The notes: a model not told the origin generated them from the sequence alone. DNA of 64,000 nucleotides from Marinobacter sp. (GCA_018402255.1 JAGYIS010000004.1:1-64000); one strand, 5' to 3'. Positions 37,311 through 47,149 are shown, numbered from the stretch's first letter. Program-made: numbers and translations.

Positions 37311-38364
37311 TCAACGCTGTGGGTCTTTGCCACCCTTTCTTTCGGGTGACTTCAACTGCTTCAGCTTCTTTTCGGCCTCGATAAAATGCATTTCAACTTC
37401 CGAGGGCTGTTGCAGCCGTTGCTCGCGGAATTTCTCGAACTCCTGATGCGCCTTGTTCAGCGCTTGCTGGTTACTGATGCCACCTGCATTGGTCAGCAGC
37501 TCGCGCCCAGTCATGGTCAGGAATTGATCAAGTCGTTGCTGCCAGTCCACCATCGTCATAGGTTGGCGGTTGAGCGCTTGCACCTCAGCCAATTCCAGGT
37601 AGGCATTGACGATGCGGTTCAGGATATTGAGCTCTTCTTCGTTCAGGTAGTTCTTGGCAACCTCAACATCGCGCTTCAGCAGGTTCTTTCCCGGGAAGTT
37701 GGTGACACCCATGTTGGGTGCGCTGGCGTCGGCTCGCTGGAAATATCAGCTCAGACGCCGTATGCCCATGAGCCGCCCAATGCATCTTGTTCTGTATCTG
37801 CTTGAAGAACAGCTGGGTTTGCTCTGCCTTGGGATCGTAATCAGTGCTGGTGGCATAAATGTCCAATACCTTGCGCCAGAACACCTTCTCGGAGCTGCGG
37901 ATATCGCGGATGCGCGCCAACAGCTCTTCAAAATAGCGGTCGTTCTGCGGCTCCTTGAGACGTTCATCATCCATGACAAAGCCTTTGATGATGTATTCCT
38001 TGAGGCGCTCGGTGGCCCAGATCCGGAAGCGGGTAGCGATGGCGCTTTTGACTCGATAGCCAACGGCAATGATCATGTCCAGATTGTAGAAATCCCGCTG
38101 GCGGCGGACCTCGCGGCCACCCTCGAGCTGAACTGACAAGAATTTCTTGTGAGTTGCTTCCTTCTCCAGTTCACCCTCTGCGTAGACGTTCTGGATGTGG
38201 CCACTGATATTTTGCTGGGTGGTCTGGAACAGCTCAGCCAGCTGGTTTTGAGTCAGCCACAGGGTTTCATCCTGCAAGCGCACCTCGAGCCGCAACCGAC
38301 CTTCGGCAGCCTCATACAGCAGGATATCCCCTGTGCTACCAGGCTGCTCAGCACCTTGGCTCAT
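37311..38364 (-). CDS. RhuM family protein, frame interrupted once
   Basis: LWLTQNQLAELFQTTQQNISGHIQNVYAEGEL...VGYRVKSAIATRFRIWATERLKEYIIKGF; continues in another frame as RADASAPNMGVTNFPG after an extra base in AAA at 37741-37743. Confidence 0.85.
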
Positions 38365-40250
38365 AGCGAACGAACCTCTGTGCTGGGCGATAGCTGGCGG
38401 AAGATCTGCTCGACATTGATCTTCACCGCATCGGAAATGAATCCGGTATCCCGGAAGACCACGCGCAGCGGCTCATTTCGAGCCAGTTCCTTGACCAATT
38501 GCTCGGTAATGCCGGTGTCGAAGCAGGCGACGAGGGCATTGTTATCGACAAAGAACACGGTTTTTCCTTGCATGGTTTCGCGTCGAATCGGCAAGGCGAG
38601 ATCCACGCCCCAGTCAACCAGCACCTGAAATAACAGATCTTCCGGAGTACGGTCCGGTTTTACGTTATCCACCGCTTCTAGTAGGTCGGCTTGGGAGAGC
38701 TCATCTGGACGGTAGTAGATGTCTTTCATGTTCGAGCTGTCGACCTTGAGAGCGCGGAAGCCGACGTCACGGTTCCAGTCATGATGGCAGTCGGCTTCCA
38801 GGATTTTCCTACCAGCGAGACGAATCCGCTCTTTCGAAAGCTCTGCAATGTTTGCATAACCTTCTCTGAAAGCATCCGTTTTTTCGTCTATTTTCTCCGG
38901 GATCTGGACGAGAATAAATTGTCGTTGTCCACCATCCTTTGCATTACTGTTCAGAACTGCATGCGCAGTTGTGGCCGATCCAGCAAAAAAATCCAAAACT
39001 ATCGCGTTTTTGTGACCGCCTTGTTGGATAAGCGCTTCAACAAGTTCAACAGGCTTTGGGAAAGAGAAAATTTTGCTGCCAAAAAGAGCCTTGAGTGCTT
39101 TTGTAGCTGAGCTATTCATTGGGCTGCTAATCGTGCTTTGTCCGCCAGACCCTGGGCGTTCTATCCAGGAAGAAACGGGAATAGTTTCCTTCATGGCCTC
39201 AGCTGCGAATCTTTTTAGCATCGGGGTTCCGCTTCCCGATCTAGGAAAGATAACTCGTCCTTCAGCGATTTTTTTCGCCATCGTCACTCTGCTATATGGC
39301 CAATACCGGCCTTTCGGCGGAAGGTACTCCACCCCAGTGTTAGGATCTACAATAGGATAGTAAGTATCTCCACCGGGCTTCCCTGCACTCAAATTATCAG
39401 AAATCCACGCCCCGCGAGGGTCATTATCTGGGTTTTGGTATTTCTCGAATGTTCTGGGGACGCCATTTAGTCTAGCTCCAGACCTTGAGTAAACGAGAAC
39501 ATATTCGTGATCCTCGCTTAGGTTACTTGAAGCGTCCATAGAGCCACTGCGCCGCTTCCATACAAAGCACCCTATGAAATTATCAGCGCCAAAAATTTCT
39601 TCACAAATTTTTTGTAAATTTGCACGCTCATTGTCATCGATTGAGATAAAGATGATACCGTGCTCCGACATTAATTGTCGCGCAATGCGGAGCCTAGGGA
39701 ACATCATGTTAAGCCAATCAGTATGGAATCGGCCGTTGGTCTTTTGGTTAGAAACCAATAACTCTCCTTCACTCCCTAGCTGACCACTAGAAACTAAGTA
39801 GTCACTCTCAGAGCTCTTGAACTTATCTTTGTATATTAGGTCTGATCCTGTATTGTATGGTGGATCTATGTAAATGATATCGATTTTGCCGAGATAAGTT
39901 TCTCTGAGTAGCTTTAGGGCCTCAAGATTGTCTCCTTCTACAAAAAGATTTTTAGTTTTCTCGTAATTTTCGCTCTGGAGCTTGTCAGGCCTTAATGTTT
40001 TATTGATGCTTGATGATGACGAAAAAATCGCTTCCTTTTTGCCCGGCCATCCGAGCTGATAACTTTCCTTTTTGTCGTCTTCTAAAATATCCCCAAGAGC
40101 AGTCTTAAGAGCTTGGAAGTTCAATGAAAGCCGAGTCTTTCCCGTTTCATCTCTATGTTCCCTGATGGATTCAGGTATCAGATCTGAAATCACTTTTGCG
40201 ATCTCTATAGCTGAATCACCTGTTTTCATATTTAACTTTTTAAAGCTCAT
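38361..40250 (-). CDS. Type III Mod-like DNA (adenine-N6) methyltransferase
   Basis: DIIYIDPPYNTGSDLIYKDKF (DPPY) before VLDFFAGSATTAHAVL; beta-class order. Confidence 0.92.
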   Translation of the reverse strand: MSFKKLNMKTGDSAIEIAKVISDLIPESIREHRDETGKTRLSLNFQALKTALGDILEDDKKESYQLGWPGKKEAIFSSSSSINKTLRPDKLQSENYEKTKNLFVEGDNLEALKLLRETYLGKIDIIYIDPPYNTGSDLIYKDKFKSSESDYLVSSGQLGSEGELLVSNQKTNGRFHTDWLNMMFPRLRIARQLMSEHGIIFISIDDNERANLQKICEEIFGADNFIGCFVWKRRSGSMDASSNLSEDHEYVLVYSRSGARLNGVPRTFEKYQNPDNDPRGAWISDNLSAGKPGGDTYYPIVDPNTGVEYLPPKGRYWPYSRVTMAKKIAEGRVIFPRSGSGTPMLKRFAAEAMKETIPVSSWIERPGSGGQSTISSPMNSSATKALKALFGSKIFSFPKPVELVEALIQQGGHKNAIVLDFFAGSATTAHAVLNSNAKDGGQRQFILVQIPEKIDEKTDAFREGYANIAELSKERIRLAGRKILEADCHHDWNRDVGFRALKVDSSNMKDIYYRPDELSQADLLEAVDNVKPDRTPEDLLFQVLVDWGVDLALPIRRETMQGKTVFFVDNNALVACFDTGITEQLVKELARNEPLRVVFRDTGFISDAVKINVEQIFRQLSPSTEVRSL

Positions 40251-40270
40251 AGATAGTCCGTCTTATAAAA

Positions 40271-40603
40271 TCAGTTTTCGCCCAGTCGATAGCCCGAGTT
40301 CACAAGAGACCAGAAAAATTCTCTATTATTAATTCGGTATGTTCGCGATGACCGATAAGGCCTGTCGCCGCTCTCTACGTGTACACCATTATCTGATAGC
40401 TCGTCTATTACATCGAGGTTGGCATTGAAGTAGACTCGAAACTCTCCACCCCATTTATTGTTTTGGTGTTGATATCCAATTCCAATTGTTGGCATAATTC
40501 CCGTGATTTCCCTATATTCACTCTCAAAGCGCGATGCCCCACTCTTATTAATTTCCACCTCTAGCAGGACATCAAAAGCACCTGAAAAAAAGCTAATATC
40601 CAT
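40271..40603 (-). CDS. Small protein of unknown function between Mod and DUF4391
   Basis: MDISFFSGAFDVLLEVEINKSGASRFESEYREITG...; start overlaps end of DUF4391 gene. Confidence 0.6.
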   Translation of the reverse strand: MDISFFSGAFDVLLEVEINKSGASRFESEYREITGIMPTIGIGYQHQNNKWGGEFRVYFNANLDVIDELSDNGVHVESGDRPYRSSRTYRINNREFFWSLVNSGYRLGEN

Positions 40604-41373
40604 TTTTGTCTCCCTCTTTTTTAAGTTCACTTAGTTTTTGTTTTGCACCACGAAGCTCGGAATTGATAGCCACACGTTTGTTGAATTGTTTCTCTCGGCC
40701 TAGCCTAGTTGCGATCCGCTGAACTTCTTTTTGCTGTGCAACGATTGCTTCCGCCAGTTCGATGCGCTGCTCCAGCGTCACTCTGTCCGCTTGTTCGCTT
40801 GTCGCGATCACTGAATAGAGTAGCTGCCGGTGGCTCTCTGGTTTCAGGAACTGAGCTCTGCTCCTTACCGCGTGTAATCCCATCCTGCACGAGCGGCCCG
40901 AGCAGTTGCTCATAAAGGCTGCCCATATCTAGTGCTACCGGTAAGGGTTGGCGTGTTGTGTGTTCTGGCTGCCAGTCGGTTTCAAAATAGTTGCCTATCC
41001 GCCAGCGGCTTATGTTGGCGCTACCATCCTTAGAGTGCGAGCTTCTCTTGTAGGCTGCTGCGACCTTAATCTGCGTGCCTTGTATCAACTCGAAAATCAG
41101 TGGGAAGGGAATCGCGCGGTCAATGGCCTTGAGCACGACCCGATCCAACTCGGCGCCCTTGAGCGTGACACGAAACACCTGAATCTCAGTGACTGTCTCA
41201 GCAGCGGGCAGGTTGACCGTCTCCGGGGCCAGTTTGTAGGCCCAGGTAATCTGCTCCACCTGCTGAACAAAACGCTCCTTCAGGGCACTCCCAACGGCGC
41301 CATGTTCGTATATCTTGCGCTTGGGTACCACACGGTCAAAGGCAGCTGCCTTGGGCCAGGCAAACAGGGTCAT
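40593..41373 (-). CDS. DUF4391 domain protein, frame interrupted once
   Basis: N-term MTLFAWPKAAAFDRVVPKRKIYEHG; C-term in another frame: RIELAEAIVAQQKEVQRIATRLGREKQFNKRVAINSELRGAKQKLSEL. Confidence 0.8.
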
Positions 41374-44300
41374 GCACCTTGCCCTTCGATGACCAGGAAG
41401 GCAATCAGCTCGAAGTCATCCAGCCCTTTAATGGTATTGGTCAGAGCCGTGGTGCGGCCACCACCGAACAAGCTGTCGATGTCTTTTTCGTCTTTCACGT
41501 CGATCATGCTGCGGATGGCCTGGCTGAGTAGGTCGGAGTAACGATTCATGTTACGCCCGTCATCCGTTTGCGCATTGAACTGGTGGCACAGGTCGGGAAT
41601 CGGTTCTACTTTGCCTTTGCAGCTGCTACGGACCAGGTCGAGCAAGCGTTTGACTTCGGTGTGGTCTGCGACCACGTCACCGTCGTCGCCAATATACACC
41701 AGATAGTAGGGCTGCAAGCGATTCTGCTGGTTGACGTTGACACTGTCGTGGATGTTTTTCAGGGCGAAGATGACGCCGGGCTCTATGCCCAGTTGCGGTT
41801 GGGCTGGCACCAGAGCGTGCATACCAAAGGGCACGTTTTCCAGCTCGCCATGCTCTTTCACGTAGTTGAGTAGGTCCATGCGGAAGTCGTTCAGGCCCAG
41901 GTCCGTAATCGATACACCGGCTTTGACGTCTTCCAGTTCGATCACCTCATCCTGCATGCGCTTTAGCTGCTCTTTCCGGTAAGCAATTTCACTGGACTTG
42001 GCCGTAAGCACGTTGTCGTCACCGGTGGCGGTTACATCTGCAATCACCATGCGGTTTTCTACCCGCTCCTTCAGATTGATGTACTCGTCCAGGCTGATGT
42101 CCGGCCAATAATTGACCAGCTGTATCTGTTGGTTGGGCGAGCCGATGCGGTCAATCCGGCCAAAGCGCTGAATAATGCGCACGGGGTTCCAGTGAATGTC
42201 GTAGTTGATCAGGTAATCGCAGTCCTGAAGGTTTTGGCCTTCGGAAATGCAGTCGGTACCAATCAGAATATCCAGTTCAGCCGGCTCGTTCGGGAGTGCG
42301 ATAGCCTTCTCCTTGGAGCGGGGCGAGAACAGAGTGAGCAGGCTCTGGAAATCGTAAGCCTTGTGCAGCGTTGACTTGGGCGCGGCCGAGCCAGTCACTT
42401 TACCAACGTGAAGCCCCAATTTCCGGGCTATGGGTGCCAGATTGTCATAGAGGTAGTCGGCGGTATCGGCAAAGGCGGTGAAGATCAGAACTTTGCGGTT
42501 GCCGGGGTTGAGTGGGTTTTCGAGCTTTCCATTGATCAGTTTTAGCAGGTGTTGGAGCTTGGCATCATCGGCCGGCGTCACTTTGCGCATGGCTTCAAGC
42601 AGCCCGTCGATCAGGAGTAGGTCGGTGTCCAGGTCATGACGCCATGAGGGCAAATCCATGTCGGCGAGGCTGATCTGTACTTTTTTGCCGACAGTGAATT
42701 CGTCCAGCCCGCTCAGATCTTCGTCATCACTATCAAAGCTGCCCGGATTATCCAGGTAGTCACCAATTTGAATCGCCTGGCCGCTGGACTCAAACCCCTC
42801 TATAGCATCCAGGGTGCGGGTGATATTGGCTCTGAGGGATGCCAGCGTTAATCGAAAGGCTGCGACAGAGCTTTCCAGTCGCTTAAGCAGGTTGGTGGTC
42901 ATCAATGCCTGCAGACTGTGTTCTCGATCAGCTTGGCGCAGCTTGCCTTTACCACCCTCGACCTGGGTATCGTACAGTTCTTCGTATTTTCGGATACGGC
43001 TTGGCAGGATGTAGCTGATGGGCGCATACACGGCCAGTTTGAGCAAGGATAGCTCGGTGAAAATATGGTTGAGGTCGGCGACATCCGTACGCTCAGTAAT
43101 CGGGCAATGGAACGACAGGGGCTTACGCCGTTCGGGAAAAGGCCCAATATCCGTGGTGTCGTAGAAGGTTTGGATGTGCTTCCGTGACCGGGCAATGGTT
43201 ACGCTATCCAGGAGCTCGAAAAAGTCGAAATCCAGCGCCCGAAGGATTGAGGCTGCTGTACGCTCTTCTGGTGGCAGTTCGGACCATTCGTTAAAGGCCT
43301 TTTGAGCCCGACGGAAGATCTCTTCGACGCTGGTTTCAGTTTTCAGGTGTTTGCCAAGTGTTTCCGATTGTCCCTCGTATGCCAATGCCAGTTGATTACG
43401 CAGATCGTTGAAGCGATTGTTGACCGGGGTGGCTGACAGCATCAGTACTTTGGTTTTTACACCGGCGCGGATGACTTTGTTCATCAGCTTCTGGTATCGC
43501 GTTTCTCGGTCTTTATAAACATCGTTATTGCGGAAGTTATGGGACTCGTCGATGACGACCAGGTCGTAGTTGCCCCAGTTGACTCGGTTCAGGGGAATGC
43601 CAAAGGATTCCCCGCCAGTGCGCGATAGGTCGGTGTGGCAAAGCACATCGTAGTTGAAGCGGTCTTTGGCGAAGATGTTCGTTGTAAGGTTGCTGTTGAA
43701 GTTGCGCCAGTTGTCCGCGAGCTTCTTTGGGCACAGTACCAATACCGATTTGTTGCGGAGCTCGTAATATTTGACCACGGCCAATGCGGTAAAGGTTTTG
43801 CCGAGCCCCACACTGTCAGCAAGGATGCAGCCACTGTAGGTTTCCAGCTTGTTGATAATCCCTGTTGCGGCATCTTTCTGGTAGTTGAACAGTTTGTTCC
43901 AGACTAGGCTTTCCCGATATCCCGTGAGGTCGTTGGGCAATACGTCTTCATCTACATCTTCCAGGAAGTCATGGAAGATGTTGTAGAGCATGATGAAGTA
44001 GATCCGTTCCGGTGAATTTTCTTGATACACCGATTCAATGTGGTCACAGATAGCGCTGGTGACGTCCTCGACCTTGGAGGGGTCATTCCAGATCTGGTCA
44101 AACAGTTGAAGATACATTTGCGCGTGGGGCTGTTCATCGATGCGCGTTACGAAGTTGGATACCGCATTGCCTTGCTGGTAGCCAAGATCGACGGCTGTAA
44201 AGCCGTTGACTGGCATGTAAGCCGTAGCGCCCTCGTTGCCGGCCACATGCATGAAAGACTGCATGGGCGCCTTGGTTTTGTTGGAGCGGAACTGGGCTTT

Positions 44301-44663
44301 ATGGCGAATCCACTCAGCGCACTCCCGGGCTACGGCTCTTTGGGTGAGCTTATTACGTAGCTGTATCTCAAACTCGGTGCCGTACAGGCCGCTCTCGCGC
44401 TGCGCTTTGGGGATAAAGAATTCCCGACGCTCCTTCTTAAGCCGATCTGTGACTTCGTTGGGCACGAACGTGGGAGCTGTAAACACGAACTGGACACTCT
44501 CAACCTTGGCTAACTCAGCCTTGAGAGCTTCAAATGCGTAGATGGAGAAACAGGAAGCCGCAATTTTCAGGCGCGTGCCGGGCTCAATAGTTTCCTTGAG
44601 ATCATCACCCAGCAGGCGATTGATATTGTCGATCATCTCCAAAATCTGCCCTCCCGTGGGCAT
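41370..44663 (-). CDS. SNF2-family helicase with N-terminal extension (DISARM DrmD/HepA-like architecture)
   Basis: CILADSVGLGKTFTALAVVKYYE, DESHNFRN, IGTDCISEGQNLQDCDYLINYDIHWNPVRIIQRFGRIDRIGSPN. Confidence 0.92.
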   Translation of the reverse strand: MPTGGQILEMIDNINRLLGDDLKETIEPGTRLKIAASCFSIYAFEALKAELAKVESVQFVFTAPTFVPNEVTDRLKKERREFFIPKAQRESGLYGTEFEIQLRNKLTQRAVARECAEWIRHKAQFRSNKTKAPMQSFMHVAGNEGATAYMPVNGFTAVDLGYQQGNAVSNFVTRIDEQPHAQMYLQLFDQIWNDPSKVEDVTSAICDHIESVYQENSPERIYFIMLYNIFHDFLEDVDEDVLPNDLTGYRESLVWNKLFNYQKDAATGIINKLETYSGCILADSVGLGKTFTALAVVKYYELRNKSVLVLCPKKLADNWRNFNSNLTTNIFAKDRFNYDVLCHTDLSRTGGESFGIPLNRVNWGNYDLVVIDESHNFRNNDVYKDRETRYQKLMNKVIRAGVKTKVLMLSATPVNNRFNDLRNQLALAYEGQSETLGKHLKTETSVEEIFRRAQKAFNEWSELPPEERTAASILRALDFDFFELLDSVTIARSRKHIQTFYDTTDIGPFPERRKPLSFHCPITERTDVADLNHIFTELSLLKLAVYAPISYILPSRIRKYEELYDTQVEGGKGKLRQADREHSLQALMTTNLLKRLESSVAAFRLTLASLRANITRTLDAIEGFESSGQAIQIGDYLDNPGSFDSDDEDLSGLDEFTVGKKVQISLADMDLPSWRHDLDTDLLLIDGLLEAMRKVTPADDAKLQHLLKLINGKLENPLNPGNRKVLIFTAFADTADYLYDNLAPIARKLGLHVGKVTGSAAPKSTLHKAYDFQSLLTLFSPRSKEKAIALPNEPAELDILIGTDCISEGQNLQDCDYLINYDIHWNPVRIIQRFGRIDRIGSPNQQIQLVNYWPDISLDEYINLKERVENRMVIADVTATGDDNVLTAKSSEIAYRKEQLKRMQDEVIELEDVKAGVSITDLGLNDFRMDLLNYVKEHGELENVPFGMHALVPAQPQLGIEPGVIFALKNIHDSVNVNQQNRLQPYYLVYIGDDGDVVADHTEVKRLLDLVRSSCKGKVEPIPDLCHQFNAQTDDGRNMNRYSDLLSQAIRSMIDVKDEKDIDSLFGGGRTTALTNTIKGLDDFELIAFLVIEGQGA

Positions 44664-45147
44664 GCCAGCCTGGCTTACAATTCAATGTGGTGGCGCAGCG
44701 GACTCACATAGTTATCGTGGCTGAATTAGGCTGGTGAGTTGTATCGCCTCGTTGCTGACGCATATGTATATGTAGCTTGCAGTTTATGTGTGTGACTGGG
44801 GTAGGGCAAGGTGTCCCCGTTTTGAAGCAGTGAGCTTAAACTTGGCTCCTATCAACTCGGCGGTGCGCAGGGATTTCGTGTTGCCAGGGAACTCTGAGCA
44901 CGTTGGTGTCCAGGCGGTTGGTATCCAAGCTGGTATCCATGGAAATGCGCATTTGGGTAAGGCGACAGCGCAAGTGAATCGAATGGTTAACAGCGTAGGG
45001 TTAACAGAGTGGTTAACAGGAAAAACCGGTGTTTGGGGCCTGTGGCTGCGCTACGAACAGTGGGGAAGATTGAGTTGCTCGGGGTGTAGTTCTGATCTCA
45101 GATTTCTCCGGGTGTCACCTATATGTCACCTAGAGTGCTTTGCAACG

Positions 45148-45187
45148 AAAAACCGCCACTCGGTATTACCCGTAAGTGGCGGTTTTT
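45148..45187 (-). terminator. Rho-independent terminator downstream of tRNA-Arg
   Basis: Perfect 13-bp inverted repeat aaaaaccgccact/agtggcggttttt with U-run on minus strand. Confidence 0.85.
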
Positions 45188-45198
45188 GAAAGAATTAT

Positions 45199-45275
<77 letters not shown>

Positions 45276-45364
45276 ATTCGAAACGGTCGATTGCTCGTCA
45301 ATTTCGAGTGCGCAATCTTACGTGCGCCGGGGGCTTCTGTCCAGCCCTGCGGAGCAAGTCGACT

Positions 45365-45910
45365 TCAGCGGATGGGCAGGCGCTGGTCCGGGGTTATGCT
45401 GACCAGATCTTTATCGTTACTGAAGGTCACTTCGCCGTCCTGTACTGACACCTGAAACGTCATCGATCGCTCAACCAGGCCTGCCAATGCGGCGGTGCTT
45501 TCGGCGGGCAGGTCGACGATGGTCAGGTTGCCAAATCGTTCCAGCTTGTTATGGTGTTTGTCCCACCATACGGGCACGGCGCGGCCGCCATGGGTGTAGA
45601 GAATGACCTGTTTTGCGCGGTTGCAGGATTTGCGTATCCGGTCCTCATCGGGCAGGCCCAGATCTATCCAGAGCTCGATTTCGTCTGACAGGGATTTCTG
45701 CCAGAGCTCCGGTTCGTCATCGGTGCTCAGGCCTCGGCAAAACTCCAGCGTGTCGTTTGCGTTCAAGGCGAAGGCCAGAAGCCGGATCATCATGCGCTCG
45801 TCGTTTTCCGACGGATGGCGGGCAATGGTCAGGTGGTGGTCAGCATAATAGTGCCTGTCCATATCGGCGATATGGAGTGTGGCTTTGAAGATCGTGGCTT
45901 TCAGTGCCAT
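45365..45910 (-). CDS. yaeQ: YaeQ family protein
   Basis: ALKATIFKATLHIADMDRHYYADHHLTIARHPSENDERMMIRLLAFAL. Confidence 0.93.
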   Translation of the reverse strand: MALKATIFKATLHIADMDRHYYADHHLTIARHPSENDERMMIRLLAFALNANDTLEFCRGLSTDDEPELWQKSLSDEIELWIDLGLPDEDRIRKSCNRAKQVILYTHGGRAVPVWWDKHHNKLERFGNLTIVDLPAESTAALAGLVERSMTFQVSVQDGEVTFSNDKDLVSITPDQRLPIR

Positions 45911-45979
45911 TGAGCGTCCTGTGTTTTCGTGAGCAGGGCATTAGTGTAGAGCAATTTTGACGTGGCAGGGCATAGCGGC

Positions 45980-46354
45980 ATGGTGATGTTGCGGGGATTT
46001 CTGGTTCTGGTGGTGTTTTTTCTGCTGGGTGAGGCAGTTAGGGTGTTTGCTGGTTTGCCGGTGAGCGGTGGTGTTTTGGGTATGGTGATGGCCACCGTAA
46101 CGCTGATGGTGCGTGGGCGTGTGAGCACCGAGCTGGCGACGGCCAGCCAGGGGCTGATCTCGATATTGGTCCTGTTGATTACGCCGGGTGTGGTGGGCGT
46201 TTTCTTTATTGCCGATCAGTTTTACGGGCACTGGGCCACGGTGTTGGTGGCGCTGGTGATTGGCACTTTATTGAGTGTGTTCACTACCTTGTTGCTGATG
46301 AAGAAGGTGGCAGCGCTCGGCAAGGAGGGTGGCAGCCATGACCGATCAGCCTGA
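45980..46354 (+). CDS. LrgA/CidA holin-like family protein
   Basis: LVFFLLGEAVRVFAGLPVSGGVLGMV, LLITPGVVGVFF. Confidence 0.85.
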   Translation: MVMLRGFLVLVVFFLLGEAVRVFAGLPVSGGVLGMVMATVTLMVRGRVSTELATASQGLISILVLLITPGVVGVFFIADQFYGHWATVLVALVIGTLLSVFTTLLLMKKVAALGKEGGSHDRSA

Positions 46355-47063
46355 GATTGTCAGGTCATTAATGTCAGTGTGGACAGCCAGCCCTCTGCTC
46401 TCCGTCGCTCTGACTCTGGGTGCTTTCATTGTGGCCCAGTGGTTGTTTGTCCGGTTCAGGCGACCGCTCTGGATGCCCCCGGTGATGATCGCGGCGCTGT
46501 TGCTGGCGACCGTTGTTGCCCTGACCGGTCTGGGGTTTGAGCGTTACGAGCAGGGTGCGCGCTGGTTAACCGTGCTGTTGGGCCCGGCAACGGTGGCTCT
46601 GGGCGTTCCGCTTTATCAACAGATGCATCACATTCGGGCGCTTTGGCGACCGATTCTGGTCACCCTGCCGTTAGCGGCTACACTGGCAGCGGCCTATGCC
46701 CTGGGTATTGCCTGGTTAATGGGAGCCACACCCGAGGTGCTGGCATCGCTGGCACCCAAATCCGTCACTGCGCCTATTGCTATGGGCATTACGGAAGAGT
46801 TGGGCGGTTCGGTCTCGCTGACGCTGGGCGGCCTGTTGATCACCGGCGTGCTGGCATCGCTGTTCGTTGACTGGTGTACCCGCTGGCTCAAGATTACCGA
46901 CGACCGGATTGTCGGCTTTGCGCTCGGGCTGAATGGTCACGCCATTGGTACCGCCAGAGCCTTCGAAATCAGCCACACAGCGGGTGCTTTTGCCTCTTTG
47001 GGCATGGGGCTGACCGGGGTGTTTACGGCGCTGTTCTTGCCGTTGGCATTTCTGCTGTTCTGA
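46329..47063 (+). CDS. LrgB family protein
   Basis: PLYQQMHHIRALWRPI, PKSVTAPIAMGITEELGG, GHAIGTARAFE. Confidence 0.9.
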   Translation: MAAMTDQPEIVRSLMSVWTASPLLSVALTLGAFIVAQWLFVRFRRPLWMPPVMIAALLLATVVALTGLGFERYEQGARWLTVLLGPATVALGVPLYQQMHHIRALWRPILVTLPLAATLAAAYALGIAWLMGATPEVLASLAPKSVTAPIAMGITEELGGSVSLTLGGLLITGVLASLFVDWCTRWLKITDDRIVGFALGLNGHAIGTARAFEISHTAGAFASLGMGLTGVFTALFLPLAFLLF

Positions 47064-47112
47064 TACAAAACTTTGCGTAAATTCTGCACAAACGGTTGCA
47101 ATCCTTTTTCGC

Positions 47113-47149
47113 AATGATAATAATTACCACTAACATTTCATTGTTAGTG
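47113..47149. promoter_or_regulatory. Putative Fur box plus adjacent 7-bp inverted repeat upstream of bfd
   Basis: aatgataataattac resembles the Fur consensus core; cactaac-atttcatt-gttagtg follows. Confidence 0.5.
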
